A stretch of DNA of 12,488 nucleotides from Bacillota bacterium. Lineage in GTDB: Bacteria > Bacillota > Clostridia > Lachnospirales > Lachnospiraceae. Both the position numbers and the translations under genes were made by a program. This document shows, one piece after another, positions 6,466 to 12,488 of this stretch (position 1 is the first letter of the stretch; each line of letters starts with the position of its first letter). The stretch is from NCBI GenBank assembly GCA_023458855.1, contig JAEWWQ010000051.1:1-12488 (forward strand), read 5' to 3'. A model generated the notes under the pieces. That model was not told the DNA's origin and did not search any database. It worked only from the letters and a program-made list of their open reading frames with translations.

Positions 6466-6645
6466 ATGGAAGTAAAAAATACAATACCTATCTATAAAGA
6501 CATGAACGAGCGGAAAATCAAGATTCAACGTACTTATGTAAACCTACAAAAGAATCTTCTGAAGAAAGAACCGGACAAGAAAGAGCAAAGAGGGGATGCG
6601 GATGGACGCGCTATATGCCCGGCAGTCAATAGACAAGAAGGATAG
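6466..6645 (+). CDS. Small basic hypothetical protein upstream of the recombinase
   Basis: A 59-residue ORF, not recognised. ATG 6466 follows AAAAGGA (6454-6460) with a five-base gap, better supported than the in-frame GTG at 6430. The protein is rich in lysine and arginine in its middle (NERKIKIQRTYVNLQKNLLKKEPDKKEQR, read in two parts: NERKIKIQRTYVNLQKN and LLKKEPDKKEQR), predicted helical and soluble. Its last 15 codons overlap the recombinase start in another frame, which implies translational coupling. Small basic proteins beside a serine recombinase are sometimes recombination directionality factors or DNA-binding controllers; nothing in the sequence proves that here. It could also be merely a leader peptide. 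Confidence 0.5.
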   Translation: MEVKNTIPIYKDMNERKIKIQRTYVNLQKNLLKKEPDKKEQRGDADGRAICPAVNRQEG

Positions 6646-8080
6646 TATATCCATTGAAACACAGCTTGAATTTGCAAGAAAAGAATCAAAGGAAGGAGAG
6701 TACAGAGAGTATCAGGACAAAGGTTATAGTGGAAAAAATACAAAAAGACCGGATTTTAAGAGAATGATAGCGGATGCTGAAAGTGGGGTCATTCATAGGA
6801 TTATTGTATACAAAATTGATCGTTTTAGCCGTTCTTTGCTGGATTTTGCCAATATATGGGAGATGCTTGCAAGAAACGGAGTAGAATTTGTATCAGTTAA
6901 TGAAAAGTTCGATACTTCGACTCCAATTGGAAAAGCAATGCTTTTTATTCTTATGGTGTTTGCGCAACTGGAAAGAGAGACGATATCCGAAAGAGTTACA
7001 GATAATTATTACCAAAGAGCAAAATTAGGAAGGTGGACAGGAGGACCCGCACCGTATGGATTTGCAGTGGGCAGAATACTCAAAGATAAAACAGAACGTG
7101 GGATACCAACTTTAGAAGCAAACGAAAATATGAAAATTGTCATTGGTAATTACGAAAAGTATGCACGTGGCATGGCAGAATCCTTAGGAGAACTCTCAAA
7201 AGATCTGAATGAGAGAGGTATAGCAGGAGCAAAGAGAGGAACCTGGAATAATGTAACGCTTGCCAGAATGCTTAGGAATCCAGTATATGTAAAAGCAGAT
7301 GCTGATATCTATACCTATTATAAAATGCAGGGTGTGAATATAACAAATAAACCGGAAGAGTTTACCGGTGAGTATGCGTGCATGCTTATTGGAAAGAGGT
7401 GTGCATCCACAAGACAAAGGAAGCAGGTAAGTGAGACTACTTTAGTAATTGCCAATTGGATCGGTCATGTTGATGCAGATATCTGGCTGGCATGCCAGAA
7501 AAAGCTTGATGCAAATCAACAAATCGGAAACAAAGGAAAAGGAAAGCATTCCTGGCTTTCAGGACTATTAAAGTGTGGCTATTGCAATCGGAGCATGCGG
7601 ATATTGCCAGATGGTAAGGATAGAAAAAAAAGATACCTGATGTGCACCGGCCGTATTGACCATAACTGCAGTTATATTCCGAAGATTGGGCTGGACCAGA
7701 TTGAAGAGTGTGTAGAGACAGAATTAACCAAGCTTTTGAGCAACTGCATGAATGAGCCGATGGAAGAGGTCGCGGTGATTGGTAATCATGAGAAAATCGA
7801 ACTGCACCTGATAGAAGAAAAAATTAAAAATCTTGTAACCTGTATCAGTACAGGAGAAGCGGCTGCAATGACCATACAATACATTAACGAAGAAATAGAA
7901 TGTCTTACAAACCGCCGGAATCAGATTCTGCAAAAATTATCTGGTTCCGGACATATAATTCAAGTAGAAAAAATTGATTTTGCGAAACTCAATATGGAAG
8001 GTAAGAAGACGGTTGCAAAAAGTTATATTGATAACATTAAAATAAAAAAAGATAATATTAATATCGTGTGGAAAATATAG
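6602..8080 (+). CDS. Large serine recombinase (site-specific integrase/excisionase)
   Basis: A 492-residue large serine recombinase. The catalytic domain (about 1-140) has the nucleophile motif YARQS (S9, with R7), YSGKNTKRPDF at 42-52, the KIDRFSRS block at 71-78 (R74, R77) and TPIGKAM...FAQLERE at 107-126. A recombinase DNA-binding domain follows (about 150-290). A zinc ribbon has its four cysteines intact at 325, 328, 348 and 356, then comes a helical, probably coiled-coil stretch (about 395-445). Such enzymes join attP and attB and, with a partner factor, reverse the reaction. ATG 6602 is preferred over the ATG at 6596 because AGAGGGG ends at 6595, giving a six-base gap and the family start MDALYARQS. 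It lies at the end of the element, reading into an interrupted deacetylase gene. Confidence 0.93.
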   Translation: MDALYARQSIDKKDSISIETQLEFARKESKEGEYREYQDKGYSGKNTKRPDFKRMIADAESGVIHRIIVYKIDRFSRSLLDFANIWEMLARNGVEFVSVNEKFDTSTPIGKAMLFILMVFAQLERETISERVTDNYYQRAKLGRWTGGPAPYGFAVGRILKDKTERGIPTLEANENMKIVIGNYEKYARGMAESLGELSKDLNERGIAGAKRGTWNNVTLARMLRNPVYVKADADIYTYYKMQGVNITNKPEEFTGEYACMLIGKRCASTRQRKQVSETTLVIANWIGHVDADIWLACQKKLDANQQIGNKGKGKHSWLSGLLKCGYCNRSMRILPDGKDRKKRYLMCTGRIDHNCSYIPKIGLDQIEECVETELTKLLSNCMNEPMEEVAVIGNHEKIELHLIEEKIKNLVTCISTGEAAAMTIQYINEEIECLTNRRNQILQKLSGSGHIIQVEKIDFAKLNMEGKKTVAKSYIDNIKIKKDNINIVWKI

Positions 8081-8096
8081 TCTTATTTTTGTAACG

Positions 8097-8342
8097 GATG
8101 TGGATTCACTCGACTGGAAAAATTATGGTGTGGATTCAATCATACATACGGTGTGCGACCATAAGCACTTAGGGAATGGCTCTATCATTTTATGCCATAA
8201 TGGAGCAGAGTATACGGCAGATGCACTGGATTCGCTCATTACCGGATTGAAGGAGCAGGGGTTTGCCGTTGTGCCTGTTTCAGAATTGATCATACGGGAT
8301 GATTATCATATGGATCATGAAGGAAGACAAATAAAGGATTAA
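8097..8342 (+). pseudogene. Polysaccharide deacetylase, C-terminal fragment (interrupted gene)
   Basis: The frame reads DVDSLDWKNYGVDSIIHTV, then NGSIILCHNGAEYTADALDSL, VVPVSEL and DYHMDHEGRQIKD. This is the last quarter or so of a polysaccharide (peptidoglycan) deacetylase of the PdaB-like type, including the late conserved DVDS(L/I)DW strand and the ILxHNG histidine motif. The catalytic TFDD and HxxxH motifs, signal anchor, start codon and ribosome site are absent; the nearest GTG (8100) has no ribosome site. Upstream of about 8097 the open frame encodes unrelated residues (SLIFVT) and runs antiregister into the recombinase end. So the gene was cut here, most likely by integration of the neighbouring element. 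The stop codon and reading frame are intact, so excision could restore the gene if the 5' part exists elsewhere. Confidence 0.8.
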
Positions 8343-8467
8343 AATGTGTAATTTATATGGAAGAATGGAGCAAAGATATTACTGCAAATGCAGGATAAAA
8401 AACAAAAGATACGTTATAGTGTACTTTGCACAAAAAAAATGAATTTTAAAAAAAATAAAATACAATA
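8343..8467. other. AT-rich gap between deacetylase fragment and nucleoside operon promoter
   Basis: No gene, clear terminator or repeat is seen. The DNA is A-rich with several short A-runs on the plus strand just upstream of the -35 box at 8468, which could favour promoter activity as an UP-like element; this is only a guess. Confidence 0.4.
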
Positions 8468-8496
8468 TTGACAAAATAAAAGGTTGGAGTTAATAT
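8468..8496 (+). promoter_or_regulatory. Sigma-A promoter of the nucleoside ABC transporter operon
   Basis: A perfect TTGACA (8468-8473), a 17-base spacer and TAATAT (8491-8496) form one of the best promoter matches in the window. The start site is expected near 8503, leaving a long leader of about 160 bases before the lipoprotein gene. Confidence 0.75.
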
Positions 8497-8516
8497 CGTA
8501 ATATAAATCAACGGAG

Positions 8517-8548
8517 ATTCCCTAGGAGCCTGAATGCTTTTAGGGAAT
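8517..8548 (+). ncRNA. Leader hairpin 1 of the nucleoside operon (candidate cis-regulatory RNA)
   Basis: ATTCCCTAGGAGC (8517-8529) pairs with GCTTTTAGGGAAT (8536-8548) as a 13-bp stem with two G-U pairs around the hexaloop CUGAAU. It starts about 14 bases after the predicted transcription start and is followed by AATAATTTTT. It matches no riboswitch class that I recognise. Loop bases CUGA (8530-8533) could pair with UCAG (8611-8614) in the right arm of the downstream terminator candidate; that is a possibility only. Confidence 0.45.
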
Positions 8549-8563
8549 AATTTTTAAGTATTT

Positions 8564-8579
8564 GGAAAAACGTTTTACC
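8564..8579 (+). promoter_or_regulatory. LacI/PurR/CcpA-like palindromic operator candidate
   Basis: GGAAAAACGTTTTACC is a 16-bp dyad matching its reverse complement at 14 of 16 positions, with a perfect AAAACGTTTT core centred on CG. LacI-family repressors (PurR, CcpA and sugar repressors) typically bind dyads with this central CG. It lies about 60-75 bases downstream of the predicted start site, where a bound repressor would act as a roadblock. The regulator is unknown. Confidence 0.4.
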
Positions 8580-8628
8580 TCTGGGTTTGAAGTAGATTTG
8601 AGCATACGGATCAGGGGCACCGTTTTTT
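8566..8628 (+). terminator. Candidate attenuator/terminator in the nucleoside operon leader
   Basis: AAAAACG (8566-8572) can pair with CGTTTTT (8621-8627), and CCTCTG (8578-8583) with CAGGGG (8612-8617, one G-U). The right side ends in CACCG followed by six T (8623-8628). The interior loop and the long 28-base apical region make it weaker than a typical terminator, but the U-run directly before the lipoprotein gene suggests conditional termination. Confidence 0.4.
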
Positions 8629-8664
8629 GAAATAAACAAAAAAAGGAAAGCGAGAGGTAGAGTT

Positions 8665-9807
8665 ATGAGAAGAAAGTTAGTAAGTGTTATTGTAGCGGCA
8701 GTAATGTGTATGAGCTTAATGGGCTGTACAAACAAGGCAGAGGGCAATACGGAAGCAACAAGTAAGACGGCTGAAACAGAAGCAGCAGAGACAAGCACCG
8801 AAGCGGCAACAGAGGAAGCAACAACAGAAACAACGGCGTCGGCAGCAAAATCGGATATCAGAGTAGCAGTTGTATATTCCGGTAACTTAGGAGACAAATC
8901 CTACAACGATTCCTGTGATGCAGGAGCACAGCTGGCAGCAAAAGATTTTGGCGTAGAAGTTAAAAATCTCGAGGGTACAAGTGCAGAAGAGTGGGAAGCA
9001 AACTTCCTGGCAGTTTGTGAAGAAGGATATGATTTAGTAATTTGTTCTTCTTCTAACTTTGAAGAATATATGAAAGAGCATTGCGCTGATTATCCGGATA
9101 CGAAATTTGCAGTTATTGATACAACCGTTGAAGGGGATAACATTGTATCCATCAGTTTTGCCCAGAACCAGGGTTCTTTCCTTGCAGGTGCGGCAGCAGC
9201 ATTATTTACGACATATTCAGATATTGAAGGTGTTAATGATGACGCAGTAATCGGCTGGGTTGGCGGAATGGATATTCCGGTCTTACATGATTTTTATATC
9301 GGATATGAGCAAGGTGCAAAGTACATAAATCCTGATATTACTGTATTACAATCTTTTGCAGGAACCTGGAACGATCCTCTGAAAGGAAAGGAACTGACAC
9401 TTGCACAATATGATCAGGGGGCAGATATCGTAATGAATGTAGCTTCCGGAACAGGAACAGGTATCCTGGAAGGTGCAAAAGAAGCTGGAAAATATGCAAT
9501 CGGCGTTGATCTGAATCAAGACAATGATCAGCCGGGTCATGTACTGACTTCCATGATGAAGAGAGTTGACAGAGCCTGTTACCTGGCAATCCAATCTGTT
9601 GTAGAAGGTACATTCCAGGGAAACACGACTTCTTATCTGACAGTAGCAGATGGCGGTGTAAGCTTAACTGACTTCAGTGTAATGAAAGAAGCCTTAGGTG
9701 ATAAATTCCCAGAGGAAATCGTTGATAAAATTAACGAATTGCAGGATAAGATCATTTCCGGAGAAATCGTTGTAGAGAACTACGAAGGATTTGGAACGAA
9801 TAAATAA
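8665..9807 (+). CDS. BMP family nucleoside-binding lipoprotein of an ABC transporter
   Basis: A 380-residue extracytoplasmic substrate-binding lipoprotein of the BMP/PnrA/Med family (compare NupN, BmpA), which captures nucleosides for uptake. A lipoprotein signal peptide ends in the lipobox LMGC with the lipidated cysteine at 21. A linker at 22-62 is almost entirely Thr, Glu and Ala, with a few Ser and Lys, and tethers the domain away from the membrane. The mature domain starts about residue 64 (DIRVAVVYSG) and shows family blocks GDKSYNDSCDAG, WVGGMDIPVLHDFYIGYEQG, ADIVMNVASGTGTG and AIGVDLNQD. GAGAGG at 8652-8657 sets the start. It leads an operon with a double ATPase and a permease, separated from them by a terminator hairpin that should make this protein the most abundant. 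The exact nucleoside cannot be read from sequence. Confidence 0.93.
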   Translation: MRRKLVSVIVAAVMCMSLMGCTNKAEGNTEATSKTAETEAAETSTEAATEEATTETTASAAKSDIRVAVVYSGNLGDKSYNDSCDAGAQLAAKDFGVEVKNLEGTSAEEWEANFLAVCEEGYDLVICSSSNFEEYMKEHCADYPDTKFAVIDTTVEGDNIVSISFAQNQGSFLAGAAAALFTTYSDIEGVNDDAVIGWVGGMDIPVLHDFYIGYEQGAKYINPDITVLQSFAGTWNDPLKGKELTLAQYDQGADIVMNVASGTGTGILEGAKEAGKYAIGVDLNQDNDQPGHVLTSMMKRVDRACYLAIQSVVEGTFQGNTTSYLTVADGGVSLTDFSVMKEALGDKFPEEIVDKINELQDKIISGEIVVENYEGFGTNK

Positions 9808-9829
9808 TACAGATACAAGAAATGTTTAT

Positions 9830-9881
9830 AAAAGCAGGGCTTGGGATTCGTTATATATCTAAGTTCCCAGGTCTTGTTTTT
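9830..9881 (+). terminator. Intercistronic terminator hairpin between binding protein and ATPase genes
   Basis: AAAAGCAGGGCTTGGG (9830-9845) pairs along all 16 positions (four G-U pairs) with CCCAGGTCTTGTTTTT (9866-9881), around a 20-base loop, ending in five T. It lies 22 bases after the lipoprotein stop and 25 bases before the ATPase start. Partial termination here, or 3'-end protection of the upstream mRNA, would give excess binding protein over membrane complex, a common arrangement in ABC importers. Confidence 0.75.
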
Positions 9882-9906
9882 ACGATACATGGGAGAAGGT
9901 GATTGC

Positions 9907-11439
9907 TTGAGAGAATATGTTGTGGAAATGAAACATATTGTAAAGACGTTTGGTACGGTACAGGCAGTGAAAGATGGAAACTTCACATTAAGAGAAGGAG
10001 AAATCCATTCACTGATAGGCGAAAACGGTGCAGGAAAATCAACTATGATGAAATTGCTATATGGTATGTATCCATATGATGGCGGCGAAATCATAATTGA
10101 CGGAGGATCTGTAAAACAAATAATTCCCAAAGTCGCAATCGAAAAAGGAATCGGAATGGTACACCAGGAATTCATGCTGGTAAGCCAGCTTACAGTATTG
10201 GAAAATATAATTCTTGGTTTTGAACCTAAAAAGGGATTAAAAATTGATTTCGAAAGTGCCAAAAAAATGGTTCAGCAGTATATTGACCAGTATGGCATGG
10301 ATATCCAATTACATAAAAAGATCAATCAGATATCAGTAGGTGAGGCACAGAGGGTTGAGATCATAAAGACCCTGACACGCGGTGCAAATACAATTATTCT
10401 GGATGAGCCTACGGCAGTTCTGACACCACAGGAAACAAAAAGATTATTTGCAATTTTAGAAAATCTTAAAAAAGATGGAAAGTCTATCGTTTTTATCTCA
10501 CATAAATTAAATGAAGTTATGGAAATATCTGACCGCATCAGTGTCATGAGACAAGGGCAATATATCGGAACGGTTGCCAAGAAAGACACATCACCGTCGG
10601 AACTGGCCAAAATGATGATTGGACGGGAAGTATTCTTAAACATCGAAAAGAAAAAGGCAAATCCGGGAAAGACGATTCTGAAAGCCGAAGATGTGTGGAC
10701 GTCTGGAGAAAAGGAAATCTCTAAGATCAGAGGGGTATCCCTGGAAGTAAAGGCAGGAGAAATTGTTGGAATCGCAGGAATTGACGGCAATGGACAAAGC
10801 GAATTTATTGAGGCAATTACAGGACTTAGGAAAGTTGAAAAAGGAAAAGTAGTGCTGGATGGCGTGGACATTACAAATTATAGCCCTAAAAAAGTGAGAG
10901 AGAGCGGTCTGGCACATATTCCGGAGGATAGAAATACACGGGGACTGAATCGCAATCTGTCAATAGAAGAGAATATGATTGCAGTGCAACTGGATTCTTT
11001 ATTTAAAAAAGGGCTGGTTCTGGATAAAAAGAAGTCATCAGAGTATGCCAATGAGCAGGCAGAAAAATTTGACATCAGACCAAGGGATCCCAGGATTTCT
11101 ACACAATCTCTGTCAGGGGGAAATGCACAAAAGGTAGTTGTTGCCCGTGAAGTATCCATAGGCGGGAAACTATTAGTTGCGTCACAGCCTACCAGAGGTG
11201 TCGATATCGGAGCAATTGAATCAATCAGAAGTATTCTGCAGGATGTCAAGGAAAAAGGACTTGGAGTATTACTGGTATCTGCTGATTTAGAAGAAATCTT
11301 GTCATTATCTGACCGCATTGTAGTTATGTATGAAGGAAAAATAACAGGAAGCATGAGCGCAGCAGAGGCAAATGAAGAAACTCTCGGACTACTAATGATG
11401 GGTGGTGAAAGCTCGGAAGAGGAGGTTAAGGCACTATGA
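9907..11439 (+). CDS. Nucleoside ABC transporter ATP-binding protein (two fused ATPase domains)
   Basis: A 510-residue protein with two tandem ABC domains (about 5-240 and 255-500), as in NupO and sugar-type (RbsA-like) importers; it powers nucleoside uptake from the cytosolic face. Domain 1 has a full Walker A GENGAGKST at 38-46, a variant signature ISVGEAQ, Walker B TIILDEPTA and the switch histidine in FISHKLNEV. Domain 2 has a degenerate Walker A (GIDGNGQSE, no GKS/T), the signature LSGGNAQK and a Walker B with Gln for the catalytic Glu (LLVASQPTRGVD), so only domain 1 probably hydrolyses ATP well, as is usual in this family. The start is read as TTG 9907: AAGG (9896-9899) lies seven bases upstream, and longer in-frame starts would lie within the terminator hairpin. 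Its stop overlaps the permease start (ATGA). Confidence 0.93.
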   Translation: MREYVVEMKHIVKTFGTVQAVKDGNFTLREGEIHSLIGENGAGKSTMMKLLYGMYPYDGGEIIIDGGSVKQIIPKVAIEKGIGMVHQEFMLVSQLTVLENIILGFEPKKGLKIDFESAKKMVQQYIDQYGMDIQLHKKINQISVGEAQRVEIIKTLTRGANTIILDEPTAVLTPQETKRLFAILENLKKDGKSIVFISHKLNEVMEISDRISVMRQGQYIGTVAKKDTSPSELAKMMIGREVFLNIEKKKANPGKTILKAEDVWTSGEKEISKIRGVSLEVKAGEIVGIAGIDGNGQSEFIEAITGLRKVEKGKVVLDGVDITNYSPKKVRESGLAHIPEDRNTRGLNRNLSIEENMIAVQLDSLFKKGLVLDKKKSSEYANEQAEKFDIRPRDPRISTQSLSGGNAQKVVVAREVSIGGKLLVASQPTRGVDIGAIESIRSILQDVKEKGLGVLLVSADLEEILSLSDRIVVMYEGKITGSMSAAEANEETLGLLMMGGESSEEEVKAL

Positions 11440-12470
11440 ACAATACGTTGAAAAGTCTTAGAAAAATAGTGTTAACGATGCTGCTGGCATTAGTAATCGG
11501 TGCACTGTTCATTCTTATGATTGAAGAAAATCCAATTGATTCATACGCAGCTCTTTTTCGGGGAGCCTTTGCCGGAAAATTAAAATTTGGTACTACGTTA
11601 GCCAGTTTTACCCCATTATTACTGACTGCTACAGCATTTGCAATTGCAGCACAGGCAGGTGCCTTTAATGTTGGCGTTGAAGGTGAAGTGTTCTTAGGCG
11701 GGATTACGGCTGCCTATATTGGAATTAACTGGACATTTCTTCCAAAACCAATCTTACTGATTGCCTGCTTTATCGGAGCTATGGTGGTGGCAGCAGCCTG
11801 GGCCTATATTCCGGCAGCATTAAAAGTGTATTATGATGTGAGTGAAGTGTGTGTAACTATTTTAATGAACAGTGTAGCGTTGTATATTACCTCTTATCTG
11901 GTGAGTGGTCCGATGAGTGCAGGGGTAGCGAACGCGCAATCTCTTCCGGTAACCGTTAATTTATATCAGTTCATGAAACCAAGCAGTGCAAATCTTGGCT
12001 TATTTGTAGCAATTATCACAGTAATAGGAATCATCTGGATGTTAAAGAAAAGCACTTTTGGTTATAAGATACGTACAGTTGGGACTAACCCTGGTCATGC
12101 AGAATATGCAGGAATCAATCCGAAAAGTGTTTTTATAAAAACGATGATGCTAAGCGGGGCACTTGGTGGTATGGCAGGATGCATTGAAGTACTGGGCGTA
12201 CATGGCTACTTCCTGAATAACTTCGCGGCAGGATTAGGCTCCAATGGTATGCTGGCGGCCCTGATCGTAAAGAGTGATGTAGTATTTGCTCCATTTATGG
12301 CATTTTTCCTGGCAATTCTAAAATCGGGAGCCATGGGCATGCAGCAGAGTACTGGTGTACCAAAATCAATTGTAGATACGATTACTGCTGTATTTATTAT
12401 TATTGCAACGATGGAACTTCTCTTTCAGTTCAACGGAAAGAAAAAGAAAAATGCAGAGAAAGAGCAATAA
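11436..12470 (+). CDS. Nucleoside ABC transporter permease (first subunit)
   Basis: A 344-residue permease of the branched-chain-type/ribose-type family (BPD_transp_2; compare NupP). It has about eight to ten membrane segments, a short basic N-terminus and a very lysine-rich tail (GKKKKNAEKEQ). Family landmarks include FAIAAQAGAFNVGVEGEVFL around 63-82, the cytoplasmic loop EYAGINPKSVF that contacts the ATPase, and a late GLGSNGMLAALI stretch. It starts within the ATPase stop codon (ATGA at 11436-11439), preceded by GGAGG in the end of that gene. Together with a second permease starting at 12483 it should form the heterodimeric membrane channel. Confidence 0.92.
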   Translation: MNNTLKSLRKIVLTMLLALVIGALFILMIEENPIDSYAALFRGAFAGKLKFGTTLASFTPLLLTATAFAIAAQAGAFNVGVEGEVFLGGITAAYIGINWTFLPKPILLIACFIGAMVVAAAWAYIPAALKVYYDVSEVCVTILMNSVALYITSYLVSGPMSAGVANAQSLPVTVNLYQFMKPSSANLGLFVAIITVIGIIWMLKKSTFGYKIRTVGTNPGHAEYAGINPKSVFIKTMMLSGALGGMAGCIEVLGVHGYFLNNFAAGLGSNGMLAALIVKSDVVFAPFMAFFLAILKSGAMGMQQSTGVPKSIVDTITAVFIIIATMELLFQFNGKKKKNAEKEQ

Positions 12471-12482
12471 GGGGGTGTGCAT

Positions 12483-12488
12483 ATGAGC
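12483..12488 (+). CDS. Start of next gene, probably the second nucleoside permease
   Basis: Only ATG AGC is visible before the window ends, preceded by a GGGGGTG ribosome site at 12471-12477, 12 bases after the first permease stop. In NupNOPQ-type operons a second permease occupies this position, so that is the likely product; the sequence itself cannot confirm it. Confidence 0.5.

Larger units (their letters stand above)
6086..8096 (+). mobile_element. Putative prophage-like element remnant or end: holin, small ORF, serine recombinase
   Basis: This block holds only a phage-type holin, a small basic ORF and a large serine recombinase, all on the plus strand. It lies between a strong terminator and a 3' fragment of a chromosomal polysaccharide deacetylase gene. 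The recombinase stop is about 16 bases before the recognisable deacetylase frame, the usual position of an attachment site next to a serine integrase. The right border near 8081-8097 is well supported by this logic. The left border is not: no second attachment site, deacetylase 5' end, capsid, tail or endolysin gene is in view. Either most of the element was deleted, or it extends leftwards beyond this window and includes ordinary metabolic genes, which seems less likely. Confidence 0.5.

Noticed and set aside
8100..8342. An independent small gene starting at GTG 8100
   Set aside because: No ribosome site or promoter precedes it, and its sequence is plainly the C-terminal part of a much longer deacetylase.
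8475..8630. Canonical purine riboswitch in the nucleoside operon leader
   Set aside because: The required core (UAUGG after P1, UCUACC between P2 and P3, the paired loops and a closing P1) cannot be found; only loosely similar words such as TTTTACC occur.
8508..8897. Minus-strand open frame rich in Val, Ala and Ser
   Set aside because: It is the antisense shadow of the Thr/Glu/Ala-rich lipoprotein linker; the low-complexity coding keeps the opposite frame open.
10326..10871. Minus-strand open frame of 181 codons
   Set aside because: It is antisense to the ATPase gene, with composition typical of a shadow frame and no recognisable domain.

Overview
The window looks like a low-GC, spore-forming member of the Clostridia, most likely a gut Lachnospiraceae. 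The evidence is a dipicolinate synthase pair (spore core), a Clostridia-type MarR/MATE operon, a class II xylose isomerase, a BMP-type nucleoside ABC transporter, a phi LC3-type holin and a large serine recombinase with a zinc ribbon. No rRNA, tRNA or CRISPR array was seen. The taxonomic call is inference from gene families only.

Layout. (1) 1-917, minus strand: the first 25 codons of dpsB and all of dpsA, overlapping by ATGA. (2) 1097-1489: a small VOC/glyoxalase-fold protein. (3) 1577-4217: an apparent operon of marR, a MATE efflux pump and a nitroreductase. It is driven by a promoter (TTGACA-17-TACACT) whose -35 box lies in one arm of a perfect 19-bp inverted repeat and whose start site lies at the other arm. 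(4) 4262-5663: a lone xylA with its own promoter. (5) 5678-6084: a GlsB/YeaQ-type membrane protein followed by a strong terminator. (6) 6164-8080: a holin, a small basic ORF and a serine recombinase, read as the remnant or end of a prophage-like element. (7) 8097-8342: the 3' end of a polysaccharide deacetylase gene with no 5' part, starting about 16 bases after the recombinase stop. (8) 8468-12488: promoter, structured leader and a nucleoside uptake operon (lipoprotein, double ATPase, permease, and the first two codons of what is probably a second permease).

How the parts relate. The dps pair makes dipicolinic acid late in sporulation. The MarR operon looks like a self-regulated drug or stress response unit pairing export (MATE) with flavin-dependent reduction. 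XylA opens xylose use, but no xylulokinase or xylose transporter is in view. The nucleoside operon imports purine or pyrimidine nucleosides; it carries a hairpin leader, a LacI-family-like dyad and a terminator between the binding-protein and ATPase genes that should set their ratio.

The most interesting point is the junction at about 8081-8100. The deacetylase reading frame becomes recognisable within a few codons of the recombinase gene end, as expected for an attachment site inside that gene. Such elements can act as reversible gene interruptions (the sigK skin paradigm) or be decayed remnants. The 5' part of the deacetylase gene is not in this window, so the two cannot be told apart here.
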